This document shows, piece by piece, positions 22,031 to 33,615 of a DNA stretch of 64,000 nucleotides. The stretch is taken from NCBI RefSeq assembly GCF_031755915.1, contig NC_083379.1, forward strand, positions 29,202,001 through 29,266,000. The letters are read 5' to 3'. The stretch's first letter is position 1, and each line of letters begins with the position of its first letter. Position numbers and translations under genes: made by a program. The stretch is from Ziziphus jujuba (lineage: Eukaryota; Streptophyta; Magnoliopsida; Rosales; Rhamnaceae). The notes beneath the pieces are model-generated. The model saw nothing but the letters and a program-made list of their open reading frames with translations, was not told the DNA's origin and ran no database searches.

Positions 22031-22433
22031 TAAGGGTTCAATAAAAATTCACAAAAAATTATGAAAATTTATTTTAAAAAATTGAAATTTTTGTTGAAAC
22101 TTTAGCATTAGCTTCTAATATCAACTTTCATTGCTAAATCCCCTCTAAAACATTTCCTGTTAAGCAAGTTCACACATTCCAAAGCTGACATAGTACCATC
22201 CTTGTAACACTTTGCCTCTACTGATAGGAAGTTCACACATTCCGAAGCTAACACGTTACCATTCTTGTAACACCCTACCTCCACTGGTGAACCTATGACT
22301 TTCTGCCGATATTGTTCCCAGTTTAGCCACCATACTTGGTATGAGGTTTTTTGCTTAAAGTTTCCTAGGAGGTTACCAATCAATATTCGATACTTTCCGA
22401 TATTTCCATAGAAATTTTTATATTTTAAACCTT
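22031..22433. repeat. Spacer with a 63-bp tandem duplication
   Basis: Two imperfect 63-bp units start at 22166 and 22229. Each contains AAGTTCACACATTCC(A/G)AAGC and a TTGTAACAC word. The right part contains GATACTTTCCGATATTTCC, a pattern often seen in plant LTRs, but no boundary can be set. A 91-codon minus-strand frame across it only reflects the repeat. Confidence 0.65.
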
Positions 22434-23575
22434 TGATACGAACCTAGGACGACCTGCTCCTAAACCCGTATTATATTAGCCCGGATCTTTAATTAAGTTC
22501 AAGTTCTAATGGAATTGACCTCAACCCCTAACCAACCTGTGGTTAAAAACCTTGGTATAATGAAGACGCCACAATAGGGGATGGAAAACCTATTGATAAG
22601 TCAAGCTAAAACAACCAATTCTCTAATGGTGTTTTAGGTGTTCTCAAAGAACAAAGAGATAATTAATCTCACAAGTATTTTCTTAATCAAATCAAAGTTT
22701 AAAGTTATATTATTAATGAAAAATAAGCCTTTAAATAGGCTTTGAAAGAAACAACATAAACCCTAAAAACCCTAGGAAAAACCGGCCACACAATGGAGAA
22801 TCCTACCTTGGCCGAAACTTTCCTATTCCTAAACTAATTTGGATTAATTAATTCCTTTATTTTGAATTTAGGAATTAATTAATTTACAATGAAAATAATA
22901 AAATAAAAACTTTCCTAAAATTATTTATCCAGAAAATAAATAAATAAAACTTAAAAAGTAAAGGTAGTTTCCTAAAACAAAAAGTAGAATAAAATTAGGA
23001 AACTATAATACTAGCTTTTTGACTAATTTGACTTTGACTATTCTTTGACCAAATTGATCTCCAAATCAGCTTCAATATGCTTTGTAGGATGACAAATAAG
23101 CTTATTGTGAAGTTCCCCACGTTGCCCTTGCTTGGAAGTATGAGAAAAGGTTAATACAGTAAAATACAGTAAAACCCGCGAAGAAAAACAGCAAATCCGG
23201 CCTTTCCTTCCCTTTGTGCGCAAACCACCTTGTTGGTCGGCTTTGAAGCTGCTTTGGCTGGTTTCTATGACTCATCCTCCATATGAATTGAACCCATAAA
23301 GATGGGGTTCCAATTCATACAACCCGGCCTCTTTATTGTTACCAAAAATGTCACCCGACCCCGTTTTGGCTTCTATTGCTTGTATGAGTAACACAGGCCT
23401 TTGTTCTTTAGATATGGCCAACCCCTCTTGGCTATGACTTATTCCTTGTATGAAGACAGCAAGATTGTCCTTGAACCTCTTGGCTTGGGCCCTAGTGATC
23501 GGCCCCACCTTCATTTGTATTGGGTCAGCACCCCAGCGGGTTGTTGGTCGAGCAGTCTCGGGTGGATTCGCATCA
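22434..23575 (-). repeat. 3' LTR of the gypsy element (left copy)
   Basis: Plus-strand ends are TGATACGAACC and TTCGCATCA. It is identical in length to the right copy. The last ~100 codons of the pol frame lie inside it (23272-23575). CTTTAAATAGGC on the plus strand near 22731-22742 marks a possible TATA region. Confidence 0.95.
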
Positions 23576-25569
23576 TTCCCCTCCTCTTGAAAATGATTTG
23601 TCCTCAAATCGAAGTCATCACCTGCAGCAAAAGAAAATAAATCAGAAACATTAAAAGAGGCACTAACATTATACTCACCCGGTAGATCAAGTTTGTAGGC
23701 ATTGTCGTTTATCCTCTCCAAAACTTGAAAAGGTCCATCACACCTCTGCATGAGTTTTGATTTCCTTTGTTCGGGGAATCTTTCTTTCCTTAAGTGCAGC
23801 CACACCCAATCTCCAGGTTCAAACACCATTGATTTTTGGCCTTGATTAGCCACCCTTGCATATTGCTCGGTCCTTCTCTCAATGTTTGCTCGAGTCTTCT
23901 CATGAATCTGCTTTACAAAATCAGCTTTTTGTTTTCCATCTAGATTAGCACGCTCACTTAAAGGCAAAGGTGTTAAATCTAATGGAGTCAAAGGATTAAA
24001 ACCATAAACAATTTCAAATGGAGTAAATTTAGTTGCTGAATGTAAAGACCTATTATATGCAAATTCAACATGTGGCAAACATTCTTCCCAAGTCCTTAAA
24101 TTTCTACTAATTAATGCTCTCAACAATGCAGACAAGGTTCTATTTACTACTTCGGTTTGTCCATCAGTTTGTGGATGACAAGTAGTTGAAAATAAAAGCT
24201 TAGTACCTAATTTAGCCCACAATGTTTTCCAAAAATAGCTTAAGAACTTAGCATCCCTATCCGACACAATAGTTTTTGGCATTCCATGCAATCTCACAAT
24301 TTCCTTGAAAAATAAATTAGCAATGTTGGATGCATCATCAGTTTTATTACATGCAATAAAATGTGCCATCTTAGAAAACCTATCTACTACAACAAATATT
24401 GAATCCTTACCTATCCTTGACCTAGGTAACCCAAGAATAAAATCCATAGACAAATCTATCCAAGGATAGGTAGGAATCGGCAAAGGCTTATACAATCCAT
24501 GCGGTTTCAATGTTGATTTTGTTTTTCGGCACTTCACACATCTTTCACAAATTCTCTCAACATCTCTCCTCATGTTAGGCCAATAAAAATGTTCTTGCAG
24601 CAAGAATAAAGTCTTTAAAATACCAAAATGACCCATTAAACCACCCCCATGTCCTTCCCGAACCAATAATTCCCTAATACTACAATTAGGCACACAAAGT
24701 TTGTTTTCCTTAAACAAATATCCCTCAAATATGTAAAATTTATTAAATCCATGTTTCAAACAGGTTCTAAAAATTTCTCCAAAGTCACTATCATGCTCAT
24801 AAAGTTCTTTCAATTGTTCAAATCCAAGCAATCTAGCATCTAAGGTAGAAAAGAGCACATACCTTCGGGATAATGCATTGGCAACCACATTTTCCTTACC
24901 TTTTTTGTAGCGGATCACATATGGAAATGTTTCAATAAATTCAATCCACTTAGCATGCCTTCGGTTGAGCTTTCCTTGACCCTTGATATGCTTCAAAGAC
25001 TCATGATCCGTATGAATCACAAACTCCTTTGGCATGAGATAATGCTGCCACGTCTCCAAAGCCCTCACCAAAGCATACATCTCCTTGTCATAAGTCGGGT
25101 AGTTTAGGGCAGCTCCATTCAATTTTTCACTAAAGTAGGCTATGGGCCTTCCTTCTTGCATTAAAACAGCTCCAATACCTACACCCGAAGCATCACATTC
25201 CATTTCAAAAGTCTTAGAAAAATTTGGCAAAACTAACAAAGGTGCATTACACAATTTTTCTTTCAACAAATTAAAAGATTTTTCTTGTACTTCCCCCCAT
25301 TTGAAGCCAACATTCTTCTTGACAACTTCATTCAATGGTGCTGCTATGGTACTAAAATCCTTGACAAATCTTCGGTAAAAGCTTGCCAAGCCATGAAAGC
25401 TCCTCACTTGGGTAATGGATGTAGGAACCGGCCACTCTTGGATTGCCTTCACTTTAGCTTGGTCAACTTTGATTCCTGCAGCACTTACTACAAAACCTAG
25501 AAATACAAGTTCTTCTTTGCAAAAGTCACATTTTTTAATGTTAGCAAATAATCTTTCCTTTCTAAGAAC
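23272..25569 (-). pseudogene. Gypsy pol: RNase H and integrase, after the second stop
   Basis: This continues the gag-pol frame downstream of the TAA at 25570-25572. It carries the end of the RT (GVV.S..GI-type block before [10 protein letters not shown]), then RNase H ([14 protein letters not shown] with catalytic Asp, [12 protein letters not shown] with Glu, HTDHESL), and the integrase HHCC zinc finger ([10 protein letters not shown]...CERCVKC). The DDE core follows, with [23 protein letters not shown] and [15 protein letters not shown]. The C-terminal beta-barrel region has [14 protein letters not shown] and [19 protein letters not shown]. The last ~100 residues ([12 protein letters not shown] and onward) are encoded inside the 3' LTR. 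All catalytic residues appear present, but translation would need to pass two stops. Confidence 0.95.
23576..23588 (-). other. Polypurine tract of the gypsy element
   Basis: On the minus strand AAGAGGAGGGGAA abuts the 3' LTR start. It is the expected primer for plus-strand DNA synthesis and lies inside the coding frame. Confidence 0.85.
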
Positions 25570-27348
25570 TTACAAAACTTGCCTAAGTTGATCCACATGG
25601 TCATCCAAATTTCGGCTATATATTAAAATGTCATCAAAATAAACAACCACAAATTTACCAATAAATGGACGCATTACATGATTCATAAGCCTCATGAAAG
25701 TACTAGGTGCATTAGATAATCCAAAAGGTATAACTAACCATTCATACAGCCCATATTTAGTTTTGAATTCGGTTTTCCATTCATCACCTTCTTTCATCCT
25801 AATTTGGTGATAACCACTCCTAAGATCAATTTTTGTAAACATGCAAGCACCATGCAGTTCATCAAGCATATCATCTAATCTAGGAATGGGATGTCTATAT
25901 TTGATGGTAATATTATTTATAGCCCTACAATCAACACACATTCTCCAAGAACCATCCTTTTTAGGTACCAACAAAACAGGAACAGCACAAGGACTTAAAC
26001 TCTCACGAATATATCCTTTATCAAGCAAATCACTTACCTGTTTTTGCAGCTCCTTTGTTTCTTCGGGATTGCTCCTATAAGCTGGTCTATTTGGTATGGC
26101 AGCCCCTGGAACAAAGTCAATTTGATGTTCTATCCCTCGAATAGGTGGTAGTCCACTTGGAATCTCATTTGGGAAGACATCTCCAAATTCCTTCAAAAGA
26201 GAAATCATTGAACTTGGCAATTCAAGTTCTTCAAAGTTAGTTTGATCATTTAAATAATTTTCTTTGTAAAGCATGACTAGCAAAGGTTTCTTACACTCAA
26301 TAACCTTATTAATATCCCCTAAACTCAAATAAAAATTCTGGTTCTTCCTCTCTTTTCTTTCTTTTCTTTTTCTTCCCTCGGTTTGGCTCTCATTGGCGGA
26401 AATTTCCGAATTTTGTATGCTCTCGGGTTTGTTCTCTTTTCTCACCTCTCTCTCAGCTTTTTCTTGGTCTTTCCACTCAATATGAACCTTAGAAACCTTA
26501 CCTTGGTCAGCAACCTCAACCTTACCTTCTTGAATGGATGGTGAAGCCGTTGGTGCCGTGCTTGCTTTTTCCTTGAGCTTTTCGGCTTCTCTCCTTTGTT
26601 GCATTTGTAATTGATCCTTGTAAACCTCTTTAGGAGATAATGGTTCCAGCTTGATCTTCTTCCCTTTAAACCTGAAAACAATACTATTTTCTCGACCAAA
26701 ATGAGTAGCATCTTTATCAAATTGCCATGGTCTACCTAATAGTATATGTCCGGCAATCATAGGCACAATATCACATAAAACTACATCCTCATATCTACCT
26801 ATATTAAATTTTACTTTGGCTTGTTTGTTTACTTTCATCTCACCACTATCATTAAGCCATTGTAATCTATAAGGTTCTGGATGTTTAATTGTTTTCAAGC
26901 CTAATTTATCAACTACAAGATTACTTATCACATTAGTACAACTCCCACTATCTATAATCATGCTACAAATTTTACCTTGTATTTCGCAGCGAGTGTGGAA
27001 GATGTTTTCTCTTTGTATCTGCTCTTCATCTTTGTAGACAGCAAGTACTCTCCTTGAAACCAAGCTCAACTCGGCTTTAGATGTATCTACAGGTTCGGTT
27101 TCATCTTCATTACATTCCTCCTCTTGCTCGGTTTCAGCACCACTTTCTTCACTTGCGGATTCCAGCTCACCATCACCCTTTAATACCATGATTCTTCTAT
27201 TTGGGCATTGGCTGGATATGTGTCCTCTTCCTTGGCACTTAAAACAAATTATTTCTCTAGATTTTTGAGGTTTAGGATCAGATTTTATCTCACCTCTAAG
27301 TGCTTGGACAGATTCGGTCTTGACCTCCCTTCTTGGCCGGTTGGTTGA
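25570..27348 (-). pseudogene. Gypsy zinc knuckle, protease and RT, between the two stops
   Basis: In frame with gag, this section begins after the TAA at 27349-27351. It encodes a nucleocapsid knuckle CFKCQGRGHISSQC (CX2CX4HX4C, about 27205-27246), an aspartic protease with MIIDSGSCTNVIS, a charged Glu/Lys-rich linker, and the RT with PNRPAYR, RMCVDCRAINNITIKYRHPIP, FTKIDLRSGYHQIR, PFGLSNAPSTF and the catalytic YFDDILIYS. A second TAA at 25570-25572 ends it right after LRQVL, inside the RT. A Met at codon 395 opens the longest stop-free frame, but it is not a natural start. Confidence 0.93.
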
Positions 27349-28371
27349 TTATTCTCCTAATTTCGGCCTCAACTTGTTTTCATAAGTAGAATTATTTTTC
27401 CAGCCACTTGAACTTGTCCTTCCACTGCTAGAAACTCCTCCAAACCGTGTACTAACACCCCTCCTCTTGAATTGGTTCTCAAGTTTAATGGCTACATGCA
27501 ACATCTCCTCCAATTCCAAGTATTGTTGTAATTCAAGTTGGTTGGCAATGTCACGGTTTAACCCTCCAAGGAATCTTGCCATTGTTGCCTCTCTATCCTC
27601 CCTCATGTTTAATCTCATCATTAACATCTCCATCTCTTTGTAATAATCCTCCACGGACCTACTTCCTTGAGACAAAGATTGAAGCCTTTGATGCAGCAAC
27701 CTTTGGTAATGGGATGGCACAAACCGCTTCCTCATGACTCCTTTCATTTGTCGCCATGTTGTAATTAAGTCTTCACCAACCCTCCTTCGGGTGCTTTGCT
27801 CATTTATCCACCATTGGAGTGCATAGTGGCCAAACTCCATTGCTGCCATCTTCACCTTCTTACCTTCCGAATAGTTGTGGCAGTCAAAAATCATCTCCAT
27901 TTTCTCTTCCCACTCCAAATAAACTTCAGGATCACTTTTACCCATAAAAGGTGGGATATTAACCTTGATATTTCTCAAATCTTCATCTGTATCCTCCCTC
28001 CTATATCTCCCACGGCCAGCTCTATCTTGGACAGCAAAGGTTTCGTCCATACCTTCCTCAAAGTCACCATCCAATGGCTCTTCATCAAATTCCTCTCTCG
28101 GCCTCTCGCGACCTCCTCGTCCTCGGCCTCGCCCTCCATGAAATTCTTGCCTATTTCTTGTATTCGGCCTTCCTTGTGAGGCTTCTAATCTTCCCACTCT
28201 TTGGTTTACATGCTCAAATTGAGCACTCATCCGCTGTATTGATTCCAAAATAGTTCTCAAGTCCACTTGGTCTCCACTTCCGGTAGCTCGGTCATCGCCA
28301 TGAAATGCTACGGACTCTTCCTCATTGATCCTCAAGGGTGGATCCCCTCTTCTTATTCTAGAATCTGCCAT
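27349..28371 (-). pseudogene. Gypsy gag capsid, ended by an in-frame stop
   Basis: The frame starts with MADSRIRRGDPP and reads 340 codons. The N-terminal third is acidic and Arg/Gly-rich with a short coiled-coil-like segment (RTILESIQRMSAQFEHVNQ) and a GRGRGGRERPREE stretch. The middle is the retrotransposon gag domain (YLEWEEKMEMIFDCHNYSE, MAAMEFGHYALQWW, MRKRFVPSHYQRLLHQRLQSL, SVEDYYKEMEML). It would form the capsid in the cytoplasm. The TAA at codon 341 separates it from the knuckle that follows in the same frame; single-frame gag-pol is common in this group, so I read the stop as a mutation. Confidence 0.92.
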
Positions 28372-29523
28372 GTTAGTAAAATACTAAAAAAAAATAAAAT
28401 AAATCCTCACAATATTCACTCCCTCACTTGTTTCACTCAAACAAGGTCTCGACACTCGTGTTTGCACACTAGTTTCGGCTTTTACCCTCTTTTAAGCTCT
28501 CACACTCTTGCCTTTTTCCACTCAATGAATTATCTCAAAGTTCTAATTAAAACACCCACAAAACAGCAATTAGATCACTAATATGTTTTAATTAAACTTA
28601 TCAACAAAGCAGTAGCAAAAAGTAGGCAATACCGAAAGAATCCAACAAATCCTAATTTTTCGGCTTTCTAGACAAGAAAACACAAAATAATGGGAAAATG
28701 TTGGAATTTTTGAAAACTGCACCAGATGGTAGTAGATTATGAGTTCAAGAATAAAATTCCAGAAAAAGAAATTCAAATACGATCAAGAATCAAAGAGAAC
28801 AAAATTATAGAAAAGTGTTGGTTGTTGTTCTTGTAATTCAAGTTTTGTATCAATTCCTTTATCTAATTTTAATCCAAATAATTTAAGCACCCAAAATCCA
28901 AATATCCAGCAGCAAAAATAATTCTCTAGCAACTCAAATATTGAATAAATAATAAAAAGAACCAGCAGCTCCAACAAATTTTCAGCAAACAAATCAAACT
29001 CCAACAAACCGAAATTTTTTTTTTCTTCTTTTTTTTTTTTTTTATTCGGCTTTACCTTCTTTTTTTTTTCACTCACAGAACACAAACAACTGCAGTAGCA
29101 AGAATAATTACCAAAATTGCAATTCCAACTCCAAAACAAACACCAAACCCGTGACCTCCAAATAAACAAAATGTGCAGTTTTTTTTTTTTTTTTTAAATG
29201 TTGCCGCAAACTTTTTTTTTTTCCTGTTTTCTTTTTTTTTTTTTTTGAATATATGAATGCAAATATTTAAGACTAAAACAGCAAAGAAAAATCAACAAAA
29301 ACCAAATTAACAAGAACAATGATAAAAGAGAACCAACAAACTAGGAAACAAAAATACGATAAAACTAGGAAATCCTAATTCAACTAGGAATGAAATTTTT
29401 TTTTTTTTTAATAAGATGCAGAACGTGTATGGGATGGATGCAACCTTAACCTAATGCTAAAATTGCAGAATAACACAAAACAAATAAAACAAATAAGGAT
29501 AGATCAAACCTGAACAAAACTTA
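28372..29523 (-). other. Untranslated leader of the gypsy element
   Basis: About 1.15 kb between the primer site and the gag start. On the plus strand it has many long T runs (about 29020-29070, 29178-29196, 29212-29246, 29398-29409). Short reading frames here are low-complexity and unsupported. Long leaders are usual in this class and may hold the packaging signal, which I cannot locate. Confidence 0.75.
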
Positions 29524-29535
29524 GCTCTGATACCA
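29524..29535 (-). other. Primer-binding site of the gypsy element
   Basis: Minus-strand TGGTATCAGAGC, a perfect match to the plant initiator-Met tRNA complement, two bases downstream of the 5' LTR end. Confidence 0.93.
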
Positions 29536-29537
29536 AA

Positions 29538-30679
29538 TGATACGAACCTAGGACGACCTGCTCCTAAACCCGTATTATATTAGCCCGGATCTTTAATTAA
29601 GTTCAAGTTCTAATGGAATTGACCTCAACCCCTAACCAACCTGTGGTTAAAAACCTTGGTATAATGAAGACGCCACAATAGGGGATGGAAAACCTATTGA
29701 TAAGTCAAGCTAAAACAACCAATTCTCTAATGGTGTTTTAGGTGTTCTCAAAGAACAAAGAGATAATTAATCTCACAAGTATTTTCTTAATCAAATCAAA
29801 GTTTAAAGTTATATTATTAATGAAAAATAAGCCTTTAAATAGGCTTTGAAAGAAACAACATAAACCCTAAAAACCCTAGGAAAAACCAGCCACACAATGG
29901 AGAATCCTACCTTGGCCGAAACTTTCCTATTCCTAAACTAATTTGGATTAATTAATTCCTTTATTTTGAATTTAGGAATTAATTAATTTACAATGAAAAT
30001 AATAAAATAAAAACTTTCCTAAACTTATTAATCCAGAAAATAAATAAATAAAACTTAAAAAGTAAAGGTAGTTTCCTAAAACAAAAAGTAGAATAAAATT
30101 AGGAAACTATAATACTAGCTTTTTGACTAATTTCACTTTGACTATTCTTGGACCAAATTGATCTCCAAATCAGCTTCAATATGCTTTGTAGGATGCCAAA
30201 TAAGCTTATTGTGAAGTTCCCCACGTTGCCCTAGCTTGGAAGTATGAGAAAAGGTTAATACAGTAAAATACAGTAAAACCCGCGAAGAAAAACAGCAAAT
30301 CCGGCCTTTCCTTCCCTTTGTGCGCAAACCACCTTGTTGGTCGGCTTTGAAGCTGCTTTGGCTGGTTTCTATGACTCATCCTCCATATGAATTGAACCCA
30401 TAAAGATGGGGTTCCAATTCATACAACCCGGCCTCTTTATTGTTACCAAAAACGTCACCCGACCCCGTTTTGGCTTCTATTGCTTGTATGAGTAACACAG
30501 GCCTTTGTTCTTTAGATATGGCCAACCCCTCTTGGCTATGACTTATTCCTTGTATGAAGACAGCAAGATTGTCCTTGAACCTCTTGGCTTGGGCCCTAGT
30601 GATCGGCCCCACCTTCATTTGTATTGGGTCAGCACCCCAGCGGGTTGTTGGTCAAGCAGTCTCGGGTGGATTCGCATCA
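29538..30679 (-). repeat. 5' LTR of the gypsy element (right copy)
   Basis: Same length and ends as the left copy, about nine mismatches. It contains a copy of the C-terminal pol codons (30376-30679) that has no upstream coding region and cannot be expressed as pol. Confidence 0.95.
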
Positions 30680-30890
30680 GCTTCCTTGCATGGGACCATC
30701 CGAGGCAATAACGGGCTTACCAAGACTCGAGCCTCAACTCCCGAACCCGCAAGTATGAAGGCTGAGTGGCTTCTTTGCATGGGACCATCCGAGGCAATAA
30801 CGGAGCTTGCCAAGACTCGAACCTCAACTTCTAGACCCGCAGGTGTGAAGGCTAAGTGACTTCCTTCTGCTAAACTACCACTCTCGGTGG
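30680..30890. repeat. Two and a fraction tandem 90-bp units next to the gypsy LTR
   Basis: Units start at 30681 and 30770 with CTTC(C/T)TTGCATGGGACC, GAGGCAATAACGG and GTGAAGGCTAAGTG-like words. A third unit stops after CTTCCTT at 30860. The sequence is GC-richer than its surroundings and looks like part of an unrelated LTR or minisatellite cut by the gypsy element. The same sequence is not present on the left flank. Confidence 0.75.
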
Positions 30891-31380
30891 TCAGATTACG
30901 TAATACTTTAGATTTTTTTATAACTTCTTTAAATATTATATAACTTTAAATAAGGTAACTATCATCATAAACAATAACCAAACTTCTATTTAATATATTA
31001 TGGATAATAATAGTAATAATAAATCGATTTAATCTATTTTAAATAATGTAGTTATTCTTAAAAAAAAAAAAATCTGCAAATAATATTAAAAAATTAATTT
31101 ATCAATATTTTTTATTAAAAAAATTTTTTTTTTCAAAACTTTGTAATACAATGCTATCCTACACTAAACATTTTACAACATTAATACAATACAATATATT
31201 ACAATACAATATAAAATAATACAATGCAAGGTAATATAATCTTATTTTTTAATGTACCCTAATAGCTAAAACCAAAAGTAAGATTGTCAGATTCCAACAA
31301 CAAATTAGTATTCCAAAAGATTTAGTTGTCAAATACTATGGAGCATGCTATTAGCTTCAATTACTAATGCAAATTAGGCC

Positions 31381-31432
<52 letters not shown>

Positions 31433-33583
31433 ATGATTTTCGTTTTATTCTATAAAATGTGCTTCATTTTTATTTTTTTGATTTTCATTTTTTACATGTA
31501 AACTAAAAATAACTTTAACAGATATCACAGCAGTAGACCCAGGAAATCCTTCAGGGGTGCCATTAATGGTGAAATTAAAATAAAATAAAATAAAAATTTC
31601 CCCGGATACCATTCTATATAATGACACTTAATTATTTTTTAATTTTTGGTATGGTAAAATACAAGCATATACAAAACAATGCAGTGTATATATATATATA
31701 TTAGATATGTTATAGTCAAACTAAGAGTATTTACTAAATTTTAATATTAAAAAAAAAAAACATTCTTGGACATAAATAAAAAGTAAAATTTTGGTTTTGT
31801 TAGGAATAAAACAACTAAACCAATTGAAAGCTTTTAAAAAAATATAATTAAAACAAAAAAATATTGCAGCTTAACTTGATTTATTTATGTATTTTTGTAA
31901 CATATTGCAACTTATCTCCAGCTTTATAATTAAAAAAAATTAAATTACAGATATTAATGCTTGTATATATATATATATATATATATTATATTAAAAATTA
32001 ATAAGTAGTTTATTAAATGATTATGATGACAAATAGAAAAATAAAAATATATATAGTTAAGTGAGAAGAAATTTAAAAAAGAAATGTAAAAGAAAAAGAA
32101 AATTATAAAAAAGAATAAATAAATACATAAATAAATAAATAAACAAAAGGAGAATGTATACATAAATAGAGAACAAATATGACAAGTTCAAACATGGTGG
32201 GGCTGTGGCTGTGAAGAGATTGAGGGGGCAAGAGGAACACAAATAAAAAATTATGGGGACAAAACAATAAATGCCAAAAATTAAAAATAAAAAAAGAAAA
32301 ATTAAAAAAAATTAAAAAGAAAAAAAGAAAAATAAAAGAAGTCAAGGGGAACCTGGGCCCTTGTGGGTCCGCCCGAACCAGGATATGTATGTATAACACT
32401 ATTCTTTCATACAAGAATTAATATGAACGATTTTTTGCGTCGATTATGGGTAAAGATGACCCATAAACAATCGTCAATATATGTTTTATAGACAAGAGTT
32501 TATAGGAATATGCTGTTGATAAATTGATATTTTAAACAAAAATTTATCTAGAATTCTTGTATGATAGAGAAAGCTTTTCTCTTTATATATATAATTTTAC
32601 TATAAAACATGTATATATTTTACATGTAATCATGTCATATATTCAATAGATGCATTTTATATCTAAACTATATGTATACATACATACAGAGCTAGTCTCT
32701 CTTTTTTATTCAAGATGCCAATAAAAATAATAATTTTTTTCACAAGCGGTCGTCAATGAAAAAACGGATAAGGTCATTTTTTATACTAAGCTATTTTAAT
32801 CAAATTTTTTAACGAATTATCATAACAGTAGATATCTATTTTATGTTTATTATTTTTGAAGATCTGTTTTAATTAATTTGAATGAGATACAGCTCTTTTT
32901 ACCTTATTTATTTTACCAAGGCCTTATGAACAAAATCTTATTATTGTTGGATTGTTGGATTGTTGGATAAGAACGTTAACGGCCGAATGATTTATCGATC
33001 AAATATATTAATACATCTGGCTATATATAAAATGTTATTTACACTATATATAAATATATACAATAGCGAAAATATTTTTAATTTTTTAAATTGAAAATAA
33101 ATAAGTTTAATGATCAAATACTATTGGATTATATGTATTTGATATAGCATATTACCATGTTATATGTAATTATAGGGATTCAACAATTTTAAGTAATCAA
33201 AACACATTTATATCTTCATCCCAACCAAACTATATATATCCATAACTGACATGATAGATTTTAATCCCTCAAAAATTGAATTGAGGTACTACAACATTGC
33301 ACCCCAAATTTTATGGGCTCTTAGACTTCGCAACTTAAATTACTTTTGTTGACATGTTACACTCCAAGCTCAACAAAACCATGCACAGTTGGCTTTTTTG
33401 ACAATTTCGGTTAAAAAATTCTAAAAGAAAAAAAATATGTGCACAGCATGCGACTGCAAGACAGGGGTAGGATAATCTTTTTACAAAACTTTCAACCATG
33501 GTCAATAGTCCGAGAATATCTTGCATGGAACCACTCCAACTGATTTATTGACGGTTTTTTAAATTCTGCCATGTCATATATAT

Positions 33584-33615
<32 letters not shown>

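Larger units (their letters stand above)
22434..30679 (-). mobile_element. Young Ty3/gypsy retrotransposon, 8246 bp, minus strand
   Basis: Two 1142-bp LTRs with TG...CA ends bound a 5962-bp interior with primer-binding site, leader, gag, protease, RT, RNase H, integrase and polypurine tract in gypsy order. By eye the LTRs differ at about nine positions (under 1%), so insertion was recent. Gag and pol share one reading frame of 1700 codons (28371 to 23272) broken by only two TAA codons. The C-terminus lacks a clear classical chromodomain, and the frame runs into the LTR. Together with the integrase C-terminal sequence this suggests the CRM-related chromovirus branch, though the lineage call is tentative. 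Flanking pentamers (ACCTT and GCTTC) do not match, so no TSD is seen. Confidence 0.95.

Noticed and set aside
28783..29169. 128-codon minus-strand frame with poly-Lys
   Set aside because: It lies in the untranslated leader of the gypsy element and is driven by homopolymer runs.
30376..30618. A separate small gene in the right gypsy LTR
   Set aside because: It is the LTR copy of the pol C-terminus, with no upstream coding or promoter of its own.
22434..30679. CRISPR-like or phage-like arrays among the repeats
   Set aside because: This is a plant nuclear sequence; the repeats are LTRs, tandem duplications and simple repeats without spacer structure.
31383..31431. Tail of a LINE or SINE
   Set aside because: No reverse transcriptase, pol III boxes or target duplication is visible upstream; kept only as a low-interest observation.
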